A program made the position numbers and the translations under genes. Of a stretch of DNA of 64,000 bases, positions 27,914 to 39,798 are shown piece after piece. The number at the start of each line of letters is the position of its first letter. Position 1 is the stretch's first letter. The stretch is from Otis tarda (lineage: Eukaryota; Chordata; Aves; Otidiformes; Otididae). The notes beneath the pieces were generated by a model. It saw nothing but the letters and a program-made list of their open reading frames with translations. It did no database searches and was not told the DNA's origin. The stretch lies in NCBI GenBank assembly GCA_026413225.1, contig CM048591.1:76372009-76436008 (forward strand). Direction: 5' to 3'.

Positions 27914-30900
27914 CTGCACTGTGAGTGGCCTGTGAGTGGTGTGGTACAGGGATGCACATGGATGTGCCCACAAACGGATGGGAATCAGGCATGCACGCGC
28001 CTGGGGCTCAGTGCGTCACCGTCAGCGTGTCCTGGCGCACGCCAGCGTAGAGGCTGCTGAACACGCGCTAAGAGTGGGTAACAGCAACGCGGTCTAATGA
28101 AGAAAAATGGTTCCGTTTCGTGCTGGCTTGTTGCAGTAGCTTCTTTACCATTTTTCTGCTTCACGTTTGCCTTGATGCTGCTCGCGGTGGGTTTCGTCTG
28201 ACGCCGCGTCCCTGCTCTTGCCCGGACGTGCTGCTTGGCTGGGAGGGTTTGCCTGCGCCGTTGCAGTGCCGTGGCTGCCGTGCCGGCGTGGCATCGTGTG
28301 AGGACACGGCTCGGAGCCGGTCAATTAAGATTAGATTCGGTTCTTCTGAGGGTTTCTGTGAAAAGATTTGAGAACAAGTAGGCGCCAGAAATGACTATGT
28401 CAAGAAATAAATTGATGGTAGTGTGAATTAGAAAGGAAAAATGACAGAAGGACGAACAAGTCTGTTCTGGATGGGGACGTGGTGACAGGGAGGAAGAGTG
28501 AATGCTTTGTGATGTGATGTTTTCATTTTTCACCGTAAATGCAAGCTTTTTTGATTTCACTGCTGAAAGGCAAACTGGAAAAATCAAACCTGAGAGCAGT
28601 GTAAGGCCTTTGGAAAGCATGAGAGAAATATTGGGCTTTGGTAGCTGCACTGAGTCCAAGCAGCAGGGCAGGAGGAGGGAGGGGGAAAGTGAAGGCTCTG
28701 ACCCCAAAAAGACCCCTTTTGCCCCAAAACCTCAGGAAGCACTGCATCTGGCTCTGGTGTTGCTCCGTGGGTGAAATGGTTGGGTGCCACTGGATCCCCT
28801 CCCTGGATTTTCCACCGCTGTGCCGGAGCTGAGCTGCCATGGCCGGTGCCGGTGCCGGTGCCGGCAGGGCCTGGGGTCTCCACCGGCGGTCATGCCTGGG
28901 AGCTGGGCAGCTGCTCCCCCTGCTCCCCGTCGACCTCCTGATGCTGCGGTGGGTGAGGACAGCAGTCCCCCTGGCTCTTCATGGGCCTGCGACACGTTTT
29001 GCCTCGAGGTGCTGCCTGCCCCGTGGTGGGAGGTGGCCTCCAAGGACTCCTGGGCAACAGGAGTGGCCATCAGGGGACATGTGCTGACAAACTGGGCACC
29101 CCCGGGCGCGTGGCCCCCTGTTCACTGGCTGCAGAGAACACCCCCAAAACCCCAGCTAGACAGGGCACGCGCATTTCAAAGTCTGGTGAGCTGTTGGGTT
29201 TGCCTTTGCTCATTCAAGGCTGCCTCCTTTCACCAAGGAAGGCCTCAACGTTTTTAATTGCTGGATACACAATATACAGTGGTTTATTTCAGGCGTTCAC
29301 TGTCCTTGTGAAGCTTTCCAGCATCTCCTCCGTGAAATGCGGTTCCAGAGGCTGGGGCTGGTAGACCTGGTGTCAGTTACCTGGAAGAGGAGCATCCGTC
29401 CAGCCTGGGACAGCAGCTGTGGTGCCCTCAGCAGATAACACAAGGTTGCCAGCTCTCCACTTAGGCAAGTGTAAACGGGACCATGACCTTCTGAAGGCAT
29501 CTGCTTTGCCTTCTTTGATTATGGCTTTAAATACTTACCTTTTAATTAATAAATCTAAATGAGATGGGCTCCTGTCTAAAAGTTCTACAAACATCTTTGC
29601 AAATGCTTAGTCTGGTCAGTGATTTCACGGACTGTCCCAAATTACTCTTGTGTGTGGTAAGGCTACCCCTCCAGACAGCTGGGACCACAGTTCTGAAGCT
29701 TGGTTTATGTTTTTCAAAGCCAGCCCTTTGCAGCGGGTTTGCATGATGAAGTTGGGATGTCTGGGGCACCAAGGATGGCGCTGAGGACGGCACAGACTTC
29801 CCCATGTACAAGCTCCCATTCTGCCTCAGCACTGCTTGATGCAAAAGCCATGTTCCTCTAGGCAAATCCCGTCATTTCTGACCCATCGGGGTTGCAGCAG
29901 TAGAGTATCACCTGCTGTGGTAGGACTCTGATCATGAGAAGGAGCTTTCTTCTCCATGGCTGTGCCAAGGAGTGCGTTGCCGGTAGCGTGCAATAGCAGA
30001 TGTTGTCTGAGCTTCGTTTTTTGAATGCGTTGGCTTGTGCTCCCTTGGAAATGAGCAGCAGGAGGCTGGTGATGAAGCCTGAGCTGATCTCCTGACATGG
30101 CGCTTGGGATGAGAGCAGCCTAGAAGAAATGGGCGGGCTGACCTGTGAGGTGGATCCTGGTGGATCCACAACAGTCATGTGGAGTAGAAGAGCCCATCCT
30201 TTCAGGAGGTGTTTCAGTTGGTGGGGTTGTCTCCTTGGGATGTCCTCTTGAGCAGCACAGCTTATTTCACCAGCCCTGGAAACCACTCCAGGCAGGTCAC
30301 CAAGGCCAGTTTGGGGAGAAGGTGGAGAAAGCCCTGCATGTTGCAGGTTACATCACCCTCTTGAGCTGATGGTAGATGTCCATGGGATTCCTGTTAGAGG
30401 CTGGGAATGTGATTCTCACTCTGCTTGGGCTTTTGAACCAGCAGTGCTCGAGTAATCACTCGGGTCATTTTGGGCTGAACAGCAAAACCTTCAGCTGGAG
30501 GCTCTCAGAGGCAAGGCCAGGAGGTTCTCCAGCCTCCCAGGCGGACACTCCTTGGCTCAGCAGAGAGCAGGCGACCAGAGGCGCAGGGTGTGCCGACTGG
30601 GGTCTCCTTCTCGCTCCAGAGGGTGTGCCGGGGCCATGGGGGTGGAATGGCCGGGGCACTGCCACACTCAGCCCACGTCCAGGTGCGGGGCAGCCATTGG
30701 GCCTGTCAGAGTAGGGTTTGTCTCAAGTTGGAAGCAAATGGCTGAACATGTACCTTTGGCTTTGCTGCCACCAGTGCTTTGCTGAGAGGTCCACAGGCCC
30801 CACGGGTCTGGTTGGCACCACCTTCTCCTGGAGGAGCCCGCTCCTCTGCCTCCCTGAAGCTGCAGAAGTTACCTCCTCTGTGCTAAGTCATTTCCCTGGT

Positions 30901-32329
30901 CATGAAGACTCTTGACTGTGTCTGCCAGGCCGCTGTCCCAGGTAGATCAAGGCAAGGAGCTCAGGATGGCTGGCAGCTCTTGGATGGCTCTCAGATGGCT
31001 GGCAGTTTGTCAGACCAGGCCCTGTACAGCCCATGAGCCGTTCCTCGTGCTGGCTCTTTGTCACTCGTGCAGACCCGCCTGAGGGTCTCGGGCGCACGTG
31101 TCCGAGTGCGAATCCTTACAAGGTGCTTCTTCCGCACTGCAGCATGTCTTGCATCTCATGCATGTGAAACTGCTGGTGACTTGGAGACCAAACTGATAGC
31201 ACCTTGAAAATGTTTTTGGCCTATTCTTTTCTTACACCGAATCAGGGTTGGTTTGATCGCCGGTGCACCTGGAGGATTTTTAATAGCTGGTGCTGTCTGG
31301 ACAGATTGGTTATCTCTGGGTACATCTGAGGTCAAAGACTCTTCCTCATTGCAGCCGATGGTCCAGGTTCCAGGTGAACCTGCGGTGGTTACCCTGTCTA
31401 CCCGTGCTTGGCCCTGCAGGGCAGAAAATCGTCACCAGTATTTTTCAGACCTTTTCTCAGTAAACGAGAGCTTCGACATTTGTCAGTCTGTGAAGCTATA
31501 GGCCTGGCCCACACAGTTCGTCCAGATGTGTAACGCGTGTATTCAATGCAAAAAACAGAGCATAAACGCGATCAGTCTGAGGCCTAAGTGTCTGTTCAAA
31601 AGCTGTGATACGGAGCATCAGATACGTCACGGGATGAGGCATTATTCACTGGAGGTGGTTGTGAACTGCTGTCGGGGTTCAGGCTTGTCACCAAGTGGGT
31701 GAGAAGGTCACCAGTATTTTCTAAAGGTAATGTCTCCGCTCAACAACTGTATTGGGTGCCGAGCACTCAGCTGGCCAGGCAGAGGCTGGCGCAGCGGGGG
31801 GATCCCAAGCCGATCTGGTAGCACAAGCTTAGTCACCCTTTCTGGAGCTCCAAGGTCTCTGCCAGAGCTGAGCAAAATCTGGACGGCTGTTCCCTGATAG
31901 AATTAGTTTGAGAAACGGGGGAATTGTTGTTGAGCCTGGTGAAATATGTTGAATGCTTTGGGGTTCAACCTCCTCTCCCAAAAGGAGGGGAAAAGTAAAT
32001 CAGATATGTTAGAGCGTGGTAACGTGTTGGGGCTGGAGCGTTTCAACCTCCCATTCTGGAAAGTAATTCACTTTTTTGGTGAAGTGAATGAAACCAATGT
32101 TTTGAGTGGAGGAGGGGAAGGGGGCACCCTGCAGCCAGCACAAATGCAGAGCCACGGTAGCAGCGTTCTCACGCAGAATGCATCAATGTGATGTTTTATT
32201 CTAATTACCCGGCCTTTATTGCTGTGAGCCTGAGCCCGGGCTGGAGAGCTCTCTGCTGCCTGCGTCGGCACGCTGCAAGCTGGCACCTTTCCACCTTTGT
32301 CTTCCTCACGTTCGTTTCCTCCCTTGCAG

Positions 32330-32403
32330 GCTCCCCGTACTACTACAGCGCCGCAGCGCGCGGGGCAGCCCCGCCGGCCGCCGCTGCCTACGACCGCCAC
32401 TGA
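32330..32403 (+). CDS. PAX5: PAX5 exon 10 coding part (C-terminal inhibitory tail and stop)
   Basis: The 74-bp coding part completes a split Gly, reads SPYYYSAAARGAA then PPAAAAYDRH, and stops with TGA at 32401-32403. The human end is the same except for an extra Thr in the Ala run (AAATAY), so this protein is one residue shorter here. SPYYYS...AYDRH at the terminus is diagnostic of PAX5; PAX8 ends in a FDHL-type tail. In mammalian PAX5 the last ~30 residues dampen the activation domain. The acceptor is CAG at 32327-32329 with a pyrimidine-rich run before it. With exons 8 and 9 it gives 87 residues plus a split codon, matching the C-terminal end of a ~390-residue protein. No frameshift or internal stop in any of the three exons. 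Confidence 0.97.
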
Positions 32404-32922
32404 CGCCGGAGCCCGGGGCGCCGGCACCGGCTGCGTGCACCGCCTGGGACAACCGCGACGAGCCGCCTCGCCGCAGCCACGCCAGCCATGCTGCGAGGGA
32501 GGGAGGAAAGTACCTAGTAGGAACATGCTAACTGAAATTTTGCTCTTTAAACTTGATGAACTGGTTATTGCTGTATTCTCAAATCTGGTCGTGTTGACTG
32601 GGTCTCAAATCGAACAAGGGAAGAGGAGGAAGCGGGAGGACGCGGTTCTCCTGACACGATGAGATCAAAACCGCGCAGTAGCTTCATGTCTTCTGCAGCC
32701 GGCTGGCTACTGCTCCGGTGGCCTGCGGGTGCCACGGCTGTATCTGGGGATAAGGAAGAGGTGTGAGCAGCCCCTCTTGGGGCAGCGTCCTCTTGCTGCA
32801 CACTGAAACAGGCTGTGAGACTCAAGGCAATTTAATTTTCTTTTTTTTTTTTTGTTTTGTTTTTGTTTTGTTTTGTGGCAAAGAAAAAAAAATCAGTCTG
32901 CTCGATTTTACACAAGCACCAC

Positions 32923-32930
32923 TGTAAATA
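32923..32930 (+). promoter_or_regulatory. Pumilio response element in 3' UTR, proximal
   Basis: TGTAAATA, an exact match to the UGUANAUA site of PUM1/PUM2, 520 bases after the stop codon in an AT-rich part of the 3' UTR. Pumilio binding usually lowers mRNA stability or translation; use here is inferred. Confidence 0.4.
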
Positions 32931-35900
32931 CTGGCTTGTTTGTCTTACTATAAGAGTGGCTTGAGCATAAGCAGCAACGTTGTACAAATACGAACCCAAA
33001 ACGCATCTGAAAATGTGTTTTGAGACTGGTGCACTGATTCAAAGAACTCCGTAAGCTTTAAGCAACTTTGAACCAGGTTAACACTCACTGCGGCTGTATC
33101 TCGGGCTGATGTTATTTCTGTACAGAGCATCCTTATCGGACAGTCGTGTGTGACCATGCTGAACGCCGGCATCAAGCACACGGGCAACTGAAAGACACGG
33201 GCAGTGTTGTGACATTTTACTGCTTAATATTCATTTATGTTCATTTGTCATCGTAATGAGCGCTGAAACAAATTCTCTGGTTTCGAGTTAAGCAGCATCC
33301 AAGAAGGAATTCCTCAATAATCGCTGACACCTTGTGTACATCTCAATGGGTTGTGTGCTACAACCCAACTGTGCACACCCTGGGAGGAGGGGGGAGAAGC
33401 ACCATGGTGATGATTTTTGTTAAACGGACTTACTGAGTGGGGCACACCGAGCGCGGAGCGGCCACGCGCTTTCTGAAGCACACCGGAGGGGAAGACGCTC
33501 GTTTTGGGGTCTGTGCGTCTCAGTGGAGGTGTTTCAAATCGAAGCCGCCGAAGCCCAGACATGCGGCAGGGGGTTTTGCCCCGTTAATTCCACTTCCTCC
33601 CCTCCCGCTCAGACAGGGAGCACTGACAGTGACGCGTCCTTTGATGCACGGCTTCCTGGGGCTAATGAAGAGAGGAGAGCGGCTACAAATGACCGTCTGA
33701 GCAGCTACACCAGCCATCGCCGCTGCGGGATGCCAGCAGAGCTGCTGGTTTCCCCCTGCAGCCTCCCCCTGCCCCAGGCCGAGGGCAGCCACGCTCAGCC
33801 ATGTACGGGTGACAGGCGTGACCCCATCCCCTCCTCCCGAGGGCGGTGGAGAAGCTCCCTGGCTCTGCTGAGATGGAGATCTGGCCATAACCTCCTTATT
33901 CCCGACCCGGCCGTCCTCATCGGCCCGGGGTGGCACTGGCACTGCAGAGGGGTCCTGTTGGCGCTTGCCTGTTGTGTCCCGAGGCTGAAGAAGGGTTGTT
34001 GGTGTTGGACCTGAGATGCGTTCCTGTGGATGAACATTCACGTACAAATACTTGCTTCCAGCTGTAGAAGCATTTATCTGAAATGGCAGCTCCTGAGTTA
34101 ACACTCCTCCCTCCGCACCTCATCGCTTGTGCTGCCTGTCTCCAGTGCCCTCAGTGGCCACTGGCCCGTTGAGAAGCTCTCTGGTGTTCCTCCCACGCTG
34201 GTGGTGTCCTGTCACACTCCGGAAGTGCAGCCATTGCTTCCAAGTTCCCAGATGTGTCCAGATCCTCAGAAGCCATGGAGGCACCCAGGTCCCACTAGCT
34301 TGACGACATTCCAGAGAGATGTTCATGGAGGCGACTGGGGGTCTTGGCCTGAGTCCTTCGTACTGTGTCCCTAGCCCAGAAGTAAGTTTTGTAACAGACT
34401 TAGCAGTGAGAAAAGTCCTGCTTTTCATCTTTCAGCGGTCAGCAGCTGATACACGCCTGGCTTTAGCTGAAGACAAATAACAGCGTGGACAGTTGACCCA
34501 GGGAAACGTCTGATTGCATTGGTGCCGTCCCTTTCCGAGCACCTCGTGATCACTTACAGTCCGGTGGCAAAGCTGCAAAGGGCGTTTCTGTCGCTGGGCG
34601 CTGGTCGCATGGGGACTCCGTGAGAGCCCCTGGCTGAGGGGTGCGCGTGGTCCGCACCCTGAGCACGCACACCTTCGCTGCGAGCTCAGAAGGGGATGGG
34701 GCTGTCCAGCGCCTTGGCTGAAGAGAAAAGAAGCGAGGGTTTGGCTGCGGGCCGCGAGGCTGCGGATGGTGGCTCCAGAGCAGCGGTGCGCTGCGGAGGC
34801 ATCAGCTACGGAGGCATCACCCACTGGGTGACCAGGCTGGGCTAAAACAGATCTTTCCGTCTGTCCAGAGAGGGAACAGCGGCTGCTGTTGGCAGTATGT
34901 GGGTCCTTCACCCGCTCCGCACACTGCCCTGCCAACATGTTTCTTTTATTTGTTTCCTCGGTGGCGTGGCTTGTGTGACGTACGCCAGTTCAGATAACAC
35001 TGAGAAGATCAAACACGAGGCTTCAGCAGATGTTAGCACGCTCGGGACGGAGACTCTTGTAGTTGGGCTGGGGACTTAGGAAAGGCACAGCGGGTGTATT
35101 TCCCGTGAGGAAATGGATGCTGCTGGATGAAGTGACCCAAGGTGCTCAGACCTGGCTGACCGCATAGTTTTCATCAGGACTCCCTGAGGGTGGCCCCTGG
35201 CCAAAGCCACTTGCCGGCCGTGGTGGTGGGCTCCATCCTGCGGGCAGGGGGTGCAGGCAGGGATGGTGCAGGTGCACGGGCAGCGTACAGTCCCGACTGG
35301 AGCTGTGAGAGGAAAACCCCAAACTCCCACCCTTGCACAAACAAGGTGGGCACCATGGCTCGCTCCTGCCTGCTGGGACTGCTTCCCGGCGAGAAGGGCC
35401 AGTAAGAGCATGCATGCCGTACTTCTGGAAAAGACACTTCTATGACAGGACTTTCTGGTTTTGAGAGTATTTTGCCTGGGATTTACAAGCTGCTTTCCTC
35501 GGGAGGTCTGGACTTTCTGTCCATGGTCTTCATCATGGGAGGGGAGTGTCTTTGAAAAGCGCTGCTGGCAGAAGTTTGTCCTCTGAGGATGACGGAGAGT
35601 CCCCCGCTGCCGCCCCCTCTGCTGCAGCCCCTCCGTTTCACTGGGTGAGGTGGAAGCTGGAAGCCAGTAACCCCTTGGGTCTGCAGGGAGGGGAGAGAGC
35701 AAAACCGTGATGGGGGTTTGGGGTGCCCTGCCTGCCCCTTGCTCAGGCGGGATGGCCCATAGCGCAGCGCTGGGTGACTAAACCCTTGCAGGAACCAGCC
35801 CCGTCGAGTGCCTTCAGGCAGCGTCAGCCCTAAACTCTGTGATACGCTCGGCTGGATGGAGGGCTGTATGTGCTCCAGCAGTGAATTTATCAAGTCCGTT

Positions 35901-37409
35901 GCTGACACGGACGGGCTGAGGAATGAAAACTGAGAGATGGAGAGGGGAAACCCTGCTGTAAGTCTGCATCAGCGGAGGCCATGAGCCAGGATTGCCTGAA
36001 CTGACGCGTTGAGGAAACCCTCAGTCAAACCCTGTGAGAGCGTGACCGTGAAGGAGACATAAAGTGCCGTGGGCGCTGAGTGTGCTTAGCATCCGTGTCC
36101 GAAGGTTCCGTTACGGAGGCATCACCGTTAGGCAGCTCCGCTGACTGAAGAGCCCAGGATGTCTCGGGTCCGGATCCACCGAACAAACGTTTTGTTTGTT
36201 CACTGTCAAATCAGAAAAACGCGCCAGGCTCTGGCAGCAGCGGGGCAGAGGGTGGGTGTTGGTTCAGAGACGCAGAGGTGCCGGAGCAGTGCTCTGATCC
36301 GTGCTGGGACCGCAGACATCGTGGCAGCCGCGGCACTTGAGGCCTCGGGAGGGAGACAGCGAGGGAAGAAACAGCACCAGGAGAAGAAAAAAGGGAAAAA
36401 AGGAAAAAGAAACAGGCTGAGAGGTGGTTTTTGGGAGAAAGCTTGTCTGGCCGGGAAGGAACAGTCCCTGGAGCTCCCGGCAGGGAGTGCTGGGCACCCG
36501 TCACCGCTCCTCGGCTGCCTGCGCTCTCACCGCTGCGGCGCGAGGGAAGGCGGTGGGTTCACCGCGCCGGGGGCTGGCAGCCGCTGGCTGTTGAGAAATG
36601 CTCTGCCATGCCCAGTCTTTGATGGGGTTGTGTTCTTTTTCTTATTTTCTTATTTTCTTTAATTTATCTGTTCTGCACGTCCTTCAGCGCGAAGGAGAAA
36701 GGAAGCCATGTTACGGTGTTGCTTTTTTCCAACCATAAGTACCCACAGCATCCAAGAGCCGTGGCCTGTGGCAGAGTTAACGTGTGGCTGCAGCTGGCAG
36801 CTACACGGCTGCCACCGCGTGTCCTCCCCGGTGCTGTGCTCTTCCCTGCATGCGTGTGCCCGTGCTCGTGCCGCCAGGACACGTGTGGCCACGGCCACGG
36901 CAGGTAGCATGGCATTAAGTTGACCGACCCCGTGACTCTGTCCCAGCAAATGCTGGGAAACTGGCTTTTTCTTCTAGATTCACTGAGAAAATGACGTTGG
37001 AGGGCCAGCGGCTCTTGGGTAACGTGCTCTGCAACCGCGTGCCGAGCACGCAGGCGATGGTTCTGTAGAGGTGTTGGCAGGCAGAGCCGGGTCGGGCGGC
37101 TTTCACCAGCACCGGCCCTGGGCTCATGTCCCAAGATGTGGCCACCGCAGCTCCGTGCCGGAGGCAGAGCGGTCGGTGGCGGCGCGAGGCTGGGGACGCC
37201 AGCCGGGGAGCCCTGTTGTGTCCGAAACCTGCTCCTGTCAGAGGTCCGTGTTACCGCAGCGTGAGAAACGGAAAGATCCAAAAGGATCTAAACCAGTTAG
37301 CCTCGCTTTCCCGGTGGAGCTGCGGAGACTCGATGTGTGAACACCGAGTGAAAAGCGTGTCCAAGAGGTGCCTGGTGTCAGGACCGCTCACTTCGGTGTC
37401 ACGTAGGTG

Positions 37410-37710
37410 TCGGCTCCCACCGGCCTCCGCTGGATGGTCCAGCGCATGGGCTCGCGCAGGCAAGGAGCTGCAGGGCGGGAGCCAGGCGAAGGGGCTGCGC
37501 GGGGAACGCGCTGCGGCGCGGGCGGGCGCGTGCTGGAGGTCGGCCTGCACACGTGTGTGCATGGGTGGGCACGCCTGTGTGTCCCAGAGGCTGGGCGGGG
37601 CAGGAGGGGTGGCCCCGCGTCCTGCGGCAGCCCCGGCCACCACCCGTCTGGGCCTCTGCGCCCGGGGCCTTCGGCTCTGCCCTGCTGAGGCGAGACGGGA
37701 AAACGGCCGG
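37410..37710. other. CpG-dense block in the 3' UTR
   Basis: About 17 CpGs fall in the 120 bases from 37441, with very high GC, then the density falls off toward 37760 where AT-rich 3' UTR begins. It meets the look of a CpG island inside the last exon. It could be a GC-biased stretch or mark an internal or antisense promoter. No TATA box or obvious exon adjoins it. Confidence 0.5.
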
Positions 37711-38634
37711 CCGGCGTTCGGGACTGCGCTCAGCCTCGTCTGGGAAGAAACCTTGTCCTGGTTTTTCACTTTCTAGTGGCCTTTGTACATTCTGAAATTA
37801 CAGAAACTCATTTCATTGCAAATGGAATTCCTTTCCAAGAAAAAAAAAAAAAAAAAGAACAGGCTTTTTTTTTCTTAGAGACAAACTACTTTGTGTTAGG
37901 GACTTCTAGCATCAAAGAAATACATATCTATTGTATCCACCAAAGTCTGCAATGCCTGCGTTGAAGCTTACTTCTTAAAAAAGAGAGGAAAAAGAAAAGA
38001 GAGGGAGAGAAAGAAAAGCCTCCTCCCCTTGAAAAATACATACAAACAAAAAAAAAACTTACAAAAAAAAAAAAACTCGTAAAAATAACTGTTGAATTGC
38101 CTTTGAAAGTAGGGGATAACATCTGTTGCAAAACAGATGAAAAAATGCTTCTTAAAATGTGTATGTTTTGTATTCTTTTTTTCTAGTAGGAAAAGAACAG
38201 ACTTGAAATCTTGGTGTTTTTTCCTTAGTGCTGTGTGTTGCTTTTGTGTGTTATAATATTTGAATGTAATTACAGCAGTGCCAATTTGCCAAAGATGTCG
38301 AACATTATTTTGGGGTTTTTGTTTTGCGTTTTGTTCTGGGGAGCGAGAAGGGAGGCGGGCTGGGGCGCGGGGGTGGACGGCGCGGGTAAAGGGAGGGGCC
38401 GTTTGAAGGGGGTTTTGCATTTGTTTGGTTTTTTCAATTCTTTTTCTTGTTGATACTGAAATTTGTGGTTTTATCCTAAGTTAAATGGTTGACTGCAACA
38501 CTTTTTATTTTCTAGATTAGTTGAAGAAACATGCAATAAGATTGGCGTAGTTCAATATCCGTGTGTCTTTTCATGAGAGTGACTGTTACTTGTGGACATT
38601 TGGTTTTATGTAACCTTTATGTGAGATAATTATT

Positions 38635-38642
38635 TGTAAATA
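38635..38642 (+). promoter_or_regulatory. Pumilio response element in 3' UTR, distal
   Basis: A second exact TGTAAATA, 27 bases upstream of the AATAAA poly(A) signal, within TTTGTAAATATTTACC, itself a near-palindrome. Position near the 3' end is typical for functional Pumilio sites. Confidence 0.4.
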
Positions 38643-38668
38643 TTTACCATAATTTTATTGGTTCCTAA

Positions 38669-38674
38669 AATAAA
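38669..38674 (+). terminator. PAX5: PAX5 polyadenylation signal
   Basis: AATAAA within CTAAAATAAAAGTAAT. Cleavage is expected about 15-25 bases on, near 38690. The downstream element is the T-rich run at 38697-38707 and the TTATTTTCACCTTG that follows. AT-rich sequence gives way to GC-rich repeats soon after, which fits the end of the transcription unit's conserved part. Confidence 0.8.
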
Positions 38675-38734
38675 AGTAATTTTTTTAAGTTCAAAAAGCC
38701 TTTTTTCACTCTTATTTTCACCTTGTATCCTGCA

Positions 38735-38744
38735 TCCCTTGGGA
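38735..38744. promoter_or_regulatory. Perfect EBF1-type palindrome
   Basis: TCCCTTGGGA, an exact match to the TCCCNNGGGA site of early B-cell factor 1, about 45 bases past the expected cleavage site. EBF1 directly activates Pax5 in mouse, so the position is suggestive, but a 10-bp site can occur by chance. Confidence 0.3.
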
Positions 38745-38839
38745 AAAATACCAGTGGTTGCATTTGAAATGGGATTTCGGGGGCCCTCATGGAAAGGCGT
38801 CCGTCGCGCAGGGCCGGGCACTGCAGCCCAGGGCTCACT

Positions 38840-38926
38840 GAACCCACCCCACCAGCCAGCCGAACCCACCCCGCCAGCCGGCCGAACCCACCCCGCCAGC
38901 CGGCCGAACCCACCCCAGCCGGCAGC
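38840..38926. repeat. 22-bp minisatellite, about four units
   Basis: Units at 38840-38861, 38862-38883 and 38884-38905 plus a shorter fourth to 38926. Each begins GAACCCACCCC and ends in CCAGCC(G/A)GCC. Units two and three are identical. It lies about 150 bp past the PAX5 poly(A) site. Confidence 0.92.
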
Positions 38927-39798
38927 ACCGTCGGACCCGGCAGGGCGCTTTGCGCTCCCACGAAGCCCGGGTCACCACGCAAATGGTAAGGTGTGTGTCG
39001 GTGAGGGAGGTCCCGGTCCTTGGAGCTCCTCAGCCTCCTGATGGGGCAGGGGCGGCGCGCAAGCCAGCCCAGATGCCGTCTGGAACGGTTTGCTGCGGAC
39101 GGGGGTCAAGAGGAGGTGCCTCAAGAGCAGCTCTTGGTCTCTGAAGACCGCAGTGGTTTCGCTGAGGCTCTCCCTGCTGCGGAGCCGGTCTCTGCTGTCC
39201 TGCCCTGCCTTCCAGCCCCGTCCCCCAGCCCCGGGAGTCTGTCCTGCTGTGACTTGGCGTGCAAGTACCCGCGTGTGAGTGGCATTAGCTGCTAGATTAA
39301 TTTTGGTACTACCATGAAAGAACTCTTGTTAAAAAGAGCTGTAGCTAATGACTGATTAATTATTTACTCTTAATGAGTTACGTATCAATGCATCTACACT
39401 TGAAGGCATAGCCGTACGTGGAGGTTTATTCGTGGTGGTACTGATGTTTCTGCAAGCTCGCCTTTGCCTTCGTCTCACGGCAGCAGCTCTCTGCTCCTCC
39501 AAGCACACGCATGCACCTGGGACGGCTCTCTGGTGTGCGTGACCAGAGCCAAACCTCTTCTGTAGCCTTGTGTTGTGAGAAATTGACCTGGATCATCATC
39601 ACACGTGTCCTGCTTGTGCTGGCCGGCAGCCCGGACACCCAGCCGCTGGGTTTGTGAAACAGTGGTGAGCGAATATCTGCTTGGTTTGACATGGGCGTGT
39701 GTTCGGCAGAGCTCCCCTATTCTCTGTCTTAATTTTGGCAGTATTCCAGTAACTGAGGCATTGCAAATTTTCATTAACATTGAACAAATAATTGCAAA

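Larger units (their letters stand above)
32404..38690 (+). other. PAX5: PAX5 3' UTR (about 6.3 kb)
   Basis: Exon 10 continues after the stop into a long 3' UTR, as in mammals, where the PAX5 mRNA is about 8-9 kb with a short coding part. The extent is inferred from the first well-placed AATAAA with a downstream T-rich element (38669 and 38697 onward). AT-rich ends (32520-33330 and 37770-38690) look like the regulated parts, with T- and A-runs at 32832-32880, 37839-37872 and 38043-38075. The middle (33430-37760) is GC-richer and includes a purine-rich run at 36349-36415 and a CpG-dense block at 37410-37710. An earlier alternative poly(A) site is possible; I saw no convincing earlier AATAAA. 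Confidence 0.75.

Noticed and set aside
27249-27992. 247-codon minus-strand frame in intron 9
   Set aside because: CpG-rich composition artefact; overlapping + strand frames of similar length, no similarity to known proteins.
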